Assembly: GCA_900542965.1 (NCBI GenBank)
Contig: UQPY01000082.1
Location: 1 to 7,110 of the forward strand
Source: an uncultured Collinsella sp.
GTDB taxonomy: Bacteria; Actinomycetota; Coriobacteriia; Coriobacteriales; Coriobacteriaceae
DNA length: 7,110 nucleotides
Direction of reading: 5' to 3'
Shown here: in pieces, positions 1 through 6,431 of the stretch
Numbering within the stretch: the first letter of the stretch is position 1
Layout: the number at the start of each line of letters is the position of its first letter
The notes under the pieces: model-generated
Told to the model about the DNA's origin: nothing
Databases searched by the model: none
What the model saw: only the letters and a program-made list of their open reading frames with translations
Program-made: the position numbers and the translations under genes

Positions 1-11
1 ACCGCAGGAAG

Positions 12-38
12 CTTGGATACGCCTAGGCGCGGTCCAAG
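12..38. repeat. Short hairpin downstream of the dipeptidase gene
   Basis: CTTGGA (12-17) and TCCAAG (33-38) are perfect inverted arms around an inner GCC/GGC pair in the palindrome GCCTAGGC (21-28). The hairpin lies 65 bases beyond the stop of the minus-strand dipeptidase gene. It could end or stabilise that transcript, but no T-run follows the stem on the minus strand, so a classical intrinsic terminator is not supported. It may instead be part of the intergenic repeat that also contains bases 67-84. Confidence 0.35.
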
Positions 39-66
39 AAATCGTCCGCACCCCCTTCTAGGAACT

Positions 67-84
67 ATTCCACCGCAACTTAGA
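67..84. repeat. 18-base intergenic repeat, copy 1
   Basis: ATTCCACCGCAACTTAGA occurs here and again, identically and in the same orientation, at 3341-3358. Both copies lie just beyond the stop codon of a minus-strand gene: 18 bases past the dipeptidase stop here, and 9 bases past the toxin stop at the other copy. In the second copy the repeat forms one arm of a long hairpin. Here the opposite arm is not evident, so this copy looks partial or decayed. It probably belongs to a dispersed intergenic repeat family. Confidence 0.6.
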
Positions 85-102
85 TTGGGAAACCGCGAGA
101 CC

Positions 103-1539
103 TTAAAGCTCTAATTCATTCAAACGGAGGATCGCAACAATATAGATCTTGAGCGCCTGCTTGAGCTGTTCCTCGTTGGCGCACTCGTTGGGGCCGTGCA
201 TCTGGCCGCCCCACGAGGGCAGCTCCAGGCCGGTCTCCTCGGGGCCAAACGAGACGGCGCGGGCAAAGTTGCGCGCGTACGTGCCGCCGCCCATGGCAAA
301 GGGTTCAGCATGCTTGCCGGTGAACTCGTTATAGGTATCGATAAGCGCCTTCACGGCCGGATCATCGGCAGAGACCGAGAACGGCACCTTCGCGCGACCC
401 AGCTGGCACGTCACGCCGAAACGGCCCACGAGCGGATCGAGCTGCTCGCGGATGGTATCGGCACTCGTGCTGTCGGGGAAGCGCACGTCGATGACCTGCT
501 CGATATGGCCATCCGCCACGCGGATGACGCCAGCGTTGCAGGTAAGCGGGCCAAACGCCGGACTCGTCGCATCGATACCCAGGCCGCGGCCATAGGCGTC
601 CGCATGCACAAAGGCCAAAAACTTGACAAACTCGTGCTCGGCGGGCGTCAACAGGCGCTTGTCACGGGCGCCAAACGCGTCCTCGGCCTCGCGCAGATAC
701 GCCACGATCAGGCCGACAGCGTTGATAGTGCCCTCAGGCATCGAGGCATGACCGCCAATGCCGTGGGCAAAAATCTGCGCATGCCCGTTATCGAGTGTCG
801 TGATCTCAAGGCGATCGGCGTTCTCGACCGGCGCCGGCAGCTCATCGGCGGCAATCGCGAGCTCGCAGATGGACTGCGACGGAATGGCATTGCTCGCCTC
901 GGCGCCGCTCCACGACACGATGCGCCCGCCGTCGATCTTGGAGCTCACAAACGTCGCCCCGAACTGGCCCTTCTCGGCATTGCAGACCGGGAACTCGGCA
1001 TCGGGCGTAAACAAAAAGTCGGGGTCTGCGTGGTTCTCCAGATAATGGTGAACGTCGGACATGCCCACTTCCTCATCGCAGCCCAGCAGCGCGCGGAAAG
1101 CATAGCGCGGGGTAATGCCGTGCTTGAGCAGATAAGCGCCGGCGTAGAGCGACAGCACCGCCGGACCCTTGTCGTCAATCACGCCGCGACCGAGCAGCCA
1201 GCCCTCGCGGCGCTCCATCGCAAACGGGTCGGTGTTCCAACCGGGGCCAGCGGGAACCACGTCCACGTGGCAGATAGTCGCGAGCTGCTTGTCGCCGCGA
1301 CCCGGGATATCGGCGATTCCCACATAGCCCCCGTCGTCGCTCGTCTGATAGCCGAGCTTTTGCGCAATGCCGAGCGCGCAATCGAGCGCGTCACGGACCG
1401 GGCGGCCAAACGGCGCACCGGGCTCCGCATCGGCAGCAACGGCCACGGACGGATAGCTCACCAGTTGTTCGATATCGGCAACGACATCCTCCCAGACCTC
1501 GTCGACATACTCGGCAACGCTCTGCTCCACCTGATTCAT
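103..1539 (-). CDS. pepV: M20-family metallo-dipeptidase (PepV/Sapep-like)
   Basis: Predicted cytoplasmic zinc dipeptidase of 478 residues that cleaves dipeptides taken up or released from longer peptides; the length matches the PepV/Sapep group (about 470). Visible M20 metal and catalytic motifs are CHVDVVPAGPGW (H91, D93), GRGVIDDKGP (D122/D123), GCDEEVG (E156 general base, E157), TPDAEFP (D180) and, near the C-terminus, GGQMHGPNE (H448). A HGIGGHASMPEG segment in the middle fits the lid/dimer-like domain, which in this family contributes a substrate-contacting His. No signal peptide or membrane segment is present. The start at 1539 is chosen because AAGGAGGT (1545-1552) sits five bases upstream; the frame is open further upstream but has no comparable ribosome site. 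It lies 55 bases downstream of the HAD gene on the same strand and is probably co-transcribed. The exact dipeptide preference cannot be read from sequence. Confidence 0.93.
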   Translation of the reverse strand: MNQVEQSVAEYVDEVWEDVVADIEQLVSYPSVAVAADAEPGAPFGRPVRDALDCALGIAQKLGYQTSDDGGYVGIADIPGRGDKQLATICHVDVVPAGPGWNTDPFAMERREGWLLGRGVIDDKGPAVLSLYAGAYLLKHGITPRYAFRALLGCDEEVGMSDVHHYLENHADPDFLFTPDAEFPVCNAEKGQFGATFVSSKIDGGRIVSWSGAEASNAIPSQSICELAIAADELPAPVENADRLEITTLDNGHAQIFAHGIGGHASMPEGTINAVGLIVAYLREAEDAFGARDKRLLTPAEHEFVKFLAFVHADAYGRGLGIDATSPAFGPLTCNAGVIRVADGHIEQVIDVRFPDSTSADTIREQLDPLVGRFGVTCQLGRAKVPFSVSADDPAVKALIDTYNEFTGKHAEPFAMGGGTYARNFARAVSFGPEETGLELPSWGGQMHGPNECANEEQLKQALKIYIVAILRLNELEL

Positions 1540-1594
1540 GAACGACCTCCTTACCAATGAGCGACGGGTACGCCCGCCCCTCACATTATGTCTA

Positions 1595-2257
1595 TTAGAT
1601 AGCGAAAAGTTTAGCAAGCTCGGCCACCGAGTGCACCACCGCATCGGCGCCCGCGGCCTCGTGCTCCCCCGGCGCTGCCGCGCCCGAATAGATGCCGATG
1701 CACGGCACGCCCATCGCGTGCGCGCCCTCCACATCGTTAAAGCGATCGCCGATCATCACGGCATCGTCGGCCGTCGCGCCGAGCGCCGCCAGGGCATCGC
1801 GAACCGAATCGGCCTTGGTCTCGCGTCCCTGCGGCGGATTCATGCCAACCACAGCTTCGAACTGGCAAAGCCCCAGCTCGCCCACCATGTCAATGCACTT
1901 TGCCTCCATGCGTGACGTCGCCACGGCCAAGCGATGCCCCTGCGCGACAAGGCCATCGAGCAGCTCGGGGATTCCATCGAACACGGGATACTCTTCCGGT
2001 CCCAGCTCATCAAAAAAGGCACGGTACTCGTCGGCCACCACAAGCGACTCCTCGCGCGTAAAGCCGTAAAAGTCGTGGAAGCTCTTCCACAGCGGAGGCC
2101 CGATCATGCGACGCAGGTCACCCATCTGCGCCTCCGAAAACCCGCGCGCGGCCAACGTCTTGCGCGTCGAGGTCATCACCGCTCGACCCGTATCTGCCAC
2201 CGTGCCATCGAAATCAAACAGCACGACCGGCCGCTTGCATATCTCCAGCGCCTCCAT
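1595..2257 (-). CDS. HAD-superfamily phosphatase (phosphoglycolate phosphatase-like)
   Basis: A 220-residue HAD hydrolase with a C1 helical cap, resembling the Gph/PpaX group that dephosphorylates small phosphometabolites such as phosphoglycolate or removes pyrophosphate. Motif I is LFDFDGT (nucleophile D15, acid/base D17). The cap spans about residues 24-90. Motif II is AVATSR (T114). Motif III is the lysine in GRETKAD (K148). Motif IV is MIGDRFND (D171, D175). All catalytic positions are intact. Two start codons six bases apart are possible. The ATG at 2257 is preferred because GAAGAGG lies about seven bases upstream; the ATG at 2263 adds two residues, and a GTG at 2290 would add eleven residues unlike the family. 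It is the first gene of a likely two-gene unit with the dipeptidase and is divergent from degV. The substrate is unknown. Confidence 0.88.
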   Translation of the reverse strand: MEALEICKRPVVLFDFDGTVADTGRAVMTSTRKTLAARGFSEAQMGDLRRMIGPPLWKSFHDFYGFTREESLVVADEYRAFFDELGPEEYPVFDGIPELLDGLVAQGHRLAVATSRMEAKCIDMVGELGLCQFEAVVGMNPPQGRETKADSVRDALAALGATADDAVMIGDRFNDVEGAHAMGVPCIGIYSGAAAPGEHEAAGADAVVHSVAELAKLFAI

Positions 2258-2307
2258 CGGCATCCCTCTTCCCCAGTTGACGATTTCCACACCGACACTT
2301 CAAACTG

Positions 2308-2336
2308 TTGACTATTCAACAATTGAACCTATAAAT
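2308..2336 (+). promoter_or_regulatory. Sigma70-like promoter for the degV gene
   Basis: TTGACT (2308-2313) and TATAAA (2330-2335) are separated by 16 bases, close to the housekeeping consensus. Transcription would begin near 2342, giving a leader of about 70 bases before the degV start. The spacer contains the inverted repeat TTCAA-CAA-TTGAA (2315-2327), and a perfect palindrome follows the -10 directly. A second -10-like TATACT (2352-2357) lies downstream without a well-placed -35. No equally good promoter was found for the divergent HAD gene. Confidence 0.6.
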
Positions 2337-2351
2337 GTGGAGCGACTCCAC
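2337..2351. promoter_or_regulatory. Palindromic operator candidate GTGGAG-CGA-CTCCAC
   Basis: A perfect inverted repeat with six-base arms and a three-base centre lies directly after the -10 box of the degV promoter and covers the expected transcription start. That is a typical place for a repressor site. In RNA it could also form a small hairpin at the 5' end of the message. It lies within the 156-base divergent region, so a bound regulator could affect both degV and the HAD gene. No regulator gene is present in the window. Confidence 0.45.
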
Positions 2352-2413
2352 TATACTTGTCGCACTTTGCTCTCAGAAGGCGGCGCTGCCGCGCCCCAAC
2401 GAAAGGTGCAATT

Positions 2414-3274
2414 ATGTCTTTTGCCATCATAACCGACTCCACGTCGGACATCTCCCCCGCCCGCGCCCAAGAGCTCGGCATTTACGTCATTCCGCTGCAT
2501 GTGATTATCGAAGGCGAGGACCTGCTCGACCAGGTACAGATCACCGCCCAGGAGTACGTCGCCCGCATGGCCGGCTCCGAGCAGCTGCCGCATACCTCGC
2601 AGCCGAGTGCCGGCGAGTTCAAGGCGCTGTTTGACCGCGTGCGCGCCGATGGCCACGACAGCGCGATCTTTATCTCGCTGTGCAGCGAGTGGTCCGCCTG
2701 CTATTCCAATGCATGCCTGGTCGCCGAGACCCACGAGCTCGACGTGCGCTGCATCGATTCGCGCACCGGCTCGGGTGCCGAGGGCCTGCTGGTGGAGTAC
2801 GCGCTCGCCATGCGCGAGGACGGCCGCAGCCTGGACGAGACCGAGGCACAGATCCGCGCGACCCTGTCCGACGCGCACCTGCTGCTGATTCCCCGCACGC
2901 TCGAGAACCTCGTTAAGAACGGCCGCGCGCCCAAGCTCGCCGGCCAGCTCACGCAGATGCTCAATATTCGCCTGGCCGTTTCGCCGGAGTGGCAGTCGGG
3001 CGAGATCAAGGCCATCAAGAAGGGCCGCGGCGCCAAGCGCATCGTCGCCAACACCATGGCAGACTGCCTCGCGTTTTTGGCCGAGCATCCGGGCTCCAGC
3101 GTGCGCGTGCTCACGACCGGTGCCGCCGAGGAGCAGGAGCTTGTCGACGAGGCACTCGCAGGCCAGGACTACGTAGACGCCGGCACCGGCCCCATCGGCT
3201 GCACCATCGCCACCCATGTAGGCGTCGACGCCATCGCCATCAGCTACTGCCCCCGCTACCAGCCAACTCGCTAG
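2414..3274 (+). CDS. DegV/FakB-family fatty-acid-binding protein
   Basis: A 286-residue DegV-family protein. In characterised members (FakB) it binds a fatty acid and presents it to the kinase FakA for phosphorylation, so that exogenous fatty acids enter phospholipid synthesis. The N-terminal ITDSTSD (6-12) and HTSQPSAGEF (60-69) are family signatures; T61/S62 would contact the fatty-acid carboxylate. ENLVKNGRAPK (164-174) and GPIGCTIATHVG (259-270, with H268) mark the second domain. The usual LSGTY motif is replaced by WSACY (93-97). There is no signal peptide; the protein should be cytoplasmic. The start at 2414 is chosen because AAAGGTG lies five bases upstream and the family begins right there; an in-frame ATG at 2357 would add 19 atypical residues. 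No FakA kinase gene is in the window. The specific lipid cannot be inferred. Confidence 0.9.
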   Translation: MSFAIITDSTSDISPARAQELGIYVIPLHVIIEGEDLLDQVQITAQEYVARMAGSEQLPHTSQPSAGEFKALFDRVRADGHDSAIFISLCSEWSACYSNACLVAETHELDVRCIDSRTGSGAEGLLVEYALAMREDGRSLDETEAQIRATLSDAHLLLIPRTLENLVKNGRAPKLAGQLTQMLNIRLAVSPEWQSGEIKAIKKGRGAKRIVANTMADCLAFLAEHPGSSVRVLTTGAAEEQELVDEALAGQDYVDAGTGPIGCTIATHVGVDAIAISYCPRYQPTR

Positions 3275-3287
3275 GGACGCCCGCATC

Positions 3288-3354
3288 AGTTGTGGTGAAA
3301 TGGGGACTGTTTTTGGCTTATTAGCCGCCAATCAATCCCCATTCCACCGCAACT
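3288..3354. repeat. Long imperfect hairpin between convergent genes (repeat copy 2)
   Basis: Arms of 19 bases, 3288-3306 and 3336-3354, are complementary apart from one G-U and one A-C position. The 29-base loop contains a shorter TTGGC/GCCAA stem. The right arm overlaps the second copy of the 18-base repeat (3341-3358). The hairpin fills the 93-base gap between the convergent degV and toxin genes and could act as a bidirectional transcript end, although there is no clear T-run immediately after either arm. The repeated word and the GGGGA/TCCCC core suggest a dispersed palindromic repeat rather than a gene-specific terminator. Confidence 0.6.
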
Positions 3355-3367
3355 TAGAAATCAGCGA

Positions 3368-3676
3368 TCAGCCCAGCGGACCCTGAAACAACTCCTGATG
3401 AGCGCCCATTCTTACCAGCCTAATCACTGGGTTAGTCTTATGGGGAAGATAAAGAACGACCACATCGACCAAGCCATCGGATAGATGGAAATCGATGTGG
3501 CCGTTGTAGTTTCCGCCCGGGTTTGAAAGCTCATGGGCGCCATATTCCGCGGGAAGCGAGCCGTGAGCTGCAAGCTCTGCGACCGCCGCCTTAAACTCGG
3601 TTTTTAGCTGCGGATGGATGCGCATCGTCCGTTTATAATCCGCCTTAAACTGAGCCTCGACTTTAATCTCAAACAT
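3368..3676 (-). CDS. Type II toxin, RelE/YafQ-family mRNA interferase
   Basis: A 102-residue basic protein of the RelE/ParE fold, closest in pattern to YafQ, whose E. coli member cuts mRNA in the ribosomal A site. By alignment by eye with YafQ, the key residues are present: H48 (GAHEL), H64 (DFHLSD), D71 in the DVVVLY strand, and MGAHQELF at 90-97, giving H93 and F97. The stretch between H64 and D71 is about three residues longer than in E. coli YafQ. The ATG at 3676 lies two bases after the antitoxin stop. GAGGA in the antitoxin's last codons serves as its ribosome site six bases upstream, so the two genes should be translationally coupled. The frame is intact and the toxin is probably active. 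The family could also be described simply as RelE-like. Confidence 0.85.
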   Translation of the reverse strand: MFEIKVEAQFKADYKRTMRIHPQLKTEFKAAVAELAAHGSLPAEYGAHELSNPGGNYNGHIDFHLSDGLVDVVVLYLPHKTNPVIRLVRMGAHQELFQGPLG

Positions 3677-3678
3677 CG

Positions 3679-3978
3679 CTAGTCCTCATCGAGGAATGAT
3701 ATAAGCTCATCAGCGTTGTTGAATGACGGGCTATCGTCCGGCAAAACCCCCAACTCATGAGCCTCGGCGATCACCATGGCACGCCTCGTCGCCTCGTTGG
3801 GCACCTCCGCCCTTCCTACAATCTCAAAAGGAATCTTTCGCTGATTTACCAGCTGCCGAACGGCAAGATTGAGATAGGAATTGAGGCTGAGGCCGACCGA
3901 ATCCAAGAACTCAGTCGCCTGCTCCTTGAGCCCCTCTTCGATGCGAACCGTCGTAGGCTTAACTGTTGCTGTAGACAT
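3679..3978 (-). CDS. Type II antitoxin, RelB/DinJ family
   Basis: A 99-residue protein. The N-terminal half (about residues 8-50, TTVRIEEGLKEQA then a helix-turn through LNSYLNLAVRQLV) has the ribbon-helix-helix pattern of RelB/DinJ proteins, which bind the operon's own promoter as dimers. The KIPFEIV segment (about 48-54) is typical of this family, where the DNA-binding part ends. The acidic C-terminus (DDSPSFNNADELISFLDED) would wrap and neutralise the toxin. The start at 3978 is chosen because AGGAGGT lies five bases upstream; a longer in-frame start at 4071 would add 31 unrelated residues. It is the first gene of the pair, as usual for RelB-type modules. It sits 114 bases after the LOG gene on the same strand, so read-through transcription is possible. 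Confidence 0.85.
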   Translation of the reverse strand: MSTATVKPTTVRIEEGLKEQATEFLDSVGLSLNSYLNLAVRQLVNQRKIPFEIVGRAEVPNEATRRAMVIAEAHELGVLPDDSPSFNNADELISFLDED

Positions 3979-4004
3979 TTGCGACCTCCTCGCTCTCGTC
4001 TTTT

Positions 4005-4053
4005 GCATCAGTATACCCAATATAAACGGCAAACTGACGTTAGATAGCATCAG
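4005..4053 (-). promoter_or_regulatory. Putative promoter/operator of the toxin-antitoxin pair
   Basis: On the minus strand a -10-like TATACT (4010-4015) lies about 30 bases upstream of the antitoxin start, next to a second TATATT. No convincing -35 is spaced correctly. Two copies of GCATCAG (4005-4011 and 4047-4053 on the plus strand), 42 bases apart or about four helical turns, bracket the region and could be operator elements for the ribbon-helix-helix antitoxin. Repeats this short can arise by chance. Confidence 0.3.
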
Positions 4054-4092
4054 ATTGCCATACATATTCATGTCGCGGTGGGCACGATTGCT

Positions 4093-4851
4093 CTACATCA
4101 ACCCGCTGAGCGCAATGTCGACGGACTCGTTGAGGTCGTCGGTAATGTGTACCAGATCCTGATCGAGCGGGCTGATCATACCGGCGCTCATCACCGGGCC
4201 GTTGAGCCAGTCGAACAGGCCCTGCCAGTACTCGGTTCCCACCAAAACGAGCGGCATGCGCTTGACCTTGTGTGTCTGCACCAGCGTGAGCACCTCAAAC
4301 ATTTCGTCGAGCGTACCAAAACCTCCGGGAAACACGATGGCACCCGAGCTGTATTTGACGAACATGGTCTTGCGCACAAAGAAGTAACGGAAGTCCATGC
4401 CGAGGTTCACGTATTTATTGAGCCCCTGCTCGTGCGGCAATTCAATGCCCAGGCCAACTGACTTGCCGTTGACACTCGCCGCTCCCCTGTTGGCCGCCTC
4501 CATGATGCCGGGACCGCCGCCGGTGATAAGCGCCACGCCGCGCTGGGCGATTTTGCGCCCGACGGTGCGCGCCGCCTTGTAAAGCGGATCGGTCTTGGGC
4601 GTGCGGGCGCTACCGAAGATGGTCACCGCAGGACCAAGCTCGGCAAGCGCGCCGAAGCCATCGACAAACTCGGCCTGAATGCGCAGCACGCGCCACGGAT
4701 CGGCATGCAACCAGTCGGTCGACTCCTCGGGCGCCAGCAGGTTGGCGTAGGTGTTGTCCTTAGGAATCATGGGACCGCGCATGACCACGGGACCGCGTCG
4801 GTACGTCTCGTCGTAGGCCGGCTCGCCCTCGACGTTCTCATTCTTAATCAT
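4093..4851 (-). CDS. LOG-family (TIGR00730-type) nucleotide 5'-monophosphate hydrolase
   Basis: A 252-residue LOG-family protein with the Rossmann-like lysine-decarboxylase-like fold. Members hydrolyse nucleoside monophosphates to base and ribose phosphate; plant and some bacterial members release cytokinins from their nucleotides. Diagnostic motifs are IFGSARTP (78-85), ITGGGPGIMEAAN (109-121), the R160/K161 pair after YFFV, and PGGFGTLDE (175-183) with E183. The older label lysine decarboxylase is not supported by biochemistry of the family. About 70 residues before the domain are extra and include EGEPAYDETYRRGPVVMRG, as in longer actinobacterial LOG homologues. The start at 4851 has AGGAG five bases upstream. 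The gene lies downstream of tgt, 213 bases apart, with a terminator-like hairpin directly before its ribosome site. Whether it serves nucleotide salvage or signalling cannot be told. Confidence 0.88.
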   Translation of the reverse strand: MIKNENVEGEPAYDETYRRGPVVMRGPMIPKDNTYANLLAPEESTDWLHADPWRVLRIQAEFVDGFGALAELGPAVTIFGSARTPKTDPLYKAARTVGRKIAQRGVALITGGGPGIMEAANRGAASVNGKSVGLGIELPHEQGLNKYVNLGMDFRYFFVRKTMFVKYSSGAIVFPGGFGTLDEMFEVLTLVQTHKVKRMPLVLVGTEYWQGLFDWLNGPVMSAGMISPLDQDLVHITDDLNESVDIALSGLM

Positions 4852-4865
4852 GGGTACTCCTATCG

Positions 4866-4915
4866 AGAAAAAGAAAAGCGGGCGGGGTCGACGCCATGCG
4901 CCAAACACCCGCCCG
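4866..4915 (-). terminator. Intrinsic-terminator-like hairpin in the leader of the LOG gene
   Basis: Read on the minus strand, CGGGCGGG (4908-4915) pairs perfectly with CCCGCCCG (4879-4886), eight GC pairs around a 21-base loop. A pyrimidine tract CTTTTCTTTTTC follows at once. This has the form of a rho-independent terminator. It ends only about 15 bases before the LOG start codon and directly before its AGGAG, leaving no room for a promoter in between. It may end the tgt transcript with some read-through into LOG, or act as a regulated attenuator. A weak promoter (TTGATG 4948-4953, GAATAG 4924-4929 on the minus strand, 18-base spacer) lies just upstream and would put the hairpin at the very 5' end of the LOG message. 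Confidence 0.7.
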
Positions 4916-5037
4916 AACATCAACTATTCGGTATGGTACCCACGTTGCATCAAGCGCTTGCAAGGCATCGGTCAGCGGTCGCGCAGCCGGCGTCAGCGAA
5001 TGTGACGAGCAGCTGCCGCTCAACCTTTGCCGTTGCC

Positions 5038-5054
5038 CACGCTCTGCAAGCGTG
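5038..5054 (-). other. Small hairpin just after the tgt stop codon
   Basis: CACGCT (5038-5043) and AGCGTG (5049-5054) form a six-pair stem with a five-base loop, starting about ten bases after the tgt stop on the minus strand. No T-run follows, so it is more likely a 3'-end or leader structure than a complete terminator. The rest of 4916-5037 holds further small palindromes (for example CAAGCGCTTG, 4951-4960) but no open frame with a ribosome site and no riboswitch class that I recognise. Confidence 0.35.
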
Positions 5055-5064
5055 CCTGTCGCCC

Positions 5065-6204
<1,140 letters not shown>

Positions 6205-6241
6205 AAACTGGAACTCCTTGGTTGCGGTTCATACGCAAACC

Positions 6242-6247
6242 ATTATA
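6242..6247 (-). promoter_or_regulatory. -10 box (TATAAT) of the tgt promoter
   Basis: On the minus strand a perfect TATAAT lies 37 bases before the tgt start codon, placing transcription start near 6235 and giving a leader of about 30 bases with the ribosome site. The -35 region 16-18 bases further upstream (around CGGTGC) does not match TTGACA well, so the promoter may be weak or activator-assisted. Confidence 0.5.
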
Positions 6248-6294
6248 CGGGCAACCCGCAAGAAGCACCGACTCGACAGAAACTGATGCATTAA

Positions 6295-6431
6295 ACGACT
6301 AGTCGTCGGGGACAATCTTCAGCGCCATCTTGCAAAGAAGTGTCCCAATCTGCCGGCACTTAGGGACCGTCCCCAGGTGCCGGCAAGAGCGTCCCTTTCG
6401 ACTAGTCATTTAAGAACGTCCCCAACGACTA
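6295..6431. repeat. Compound palindromic intergenic repeat, cut at its right end
   Basis: About 137 non-coding bases built from nested inverted repeats. The left end is the 12-base palindrome ACGACTAGTCGT (6295-6306). The centre is a strong hairpin: TGCCGGCAC (6351-6359) pairs with GTGCCGGCA (6377-6385) around an inner GGGAC-C-GTCCC (6363-6373). Outer arms 6301-6319 and 6412-6430 match as inverted repeats at 16 of 19 positions. A second CGACTAGTC is at 6400 and a half copy, CGACTA, at 6426-6431. The word GTCCC/GGGAC occurs six times, and AAGAnCGTCCC-like units recur in direct orientation. There is no coding potential. It looks like a dispersed, MITE- or REP-like element. Confidence 0.7.

Noticed and set aside
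196..1560. A long plus-strand open frame of 454 codons opposite the dipeptidase gene
   Set aside because: It is an antisense shadow in GC-rich DNA. The minus-strand frame has all M20 motifs and a perfect ribosome site, while this translation is rich in Arg/His/Ala with no recognisable motif.
1540..1594. Separate promoter for the dipeptidase (CATAAT on the minus strand near 1585-1590)
   Set aside because: No -35 is correctly spaced, and the short gap fits co-transcription from the HAD gene.
2351..3331. A minus-strand open frame of 326 codons opposite degV
   Set aside because: It is complementary to a gene with clear DegV motifs; the product is low-complexity and extends through the hairpin repeat without a ribosome site.
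4916..5064. Possible T-box or other known riboswitch before the LOG gene (GTGGGTACC on the minus strand)
   Set aside because: It does not match the conserved T-box core, and no specifier stem is evident. The gene is not an aminoacyl-tRNA or amino-acid gene. No other riboswitch consensus was recognised.
6295..6431. CRISPR array or integron-type attachment site
   Set aside because: Repeated words are irregularly spaced, differ in orientation and have no uniform spacers; no cas or integrase gene is nearby. Nested palindromes explain the pattern.
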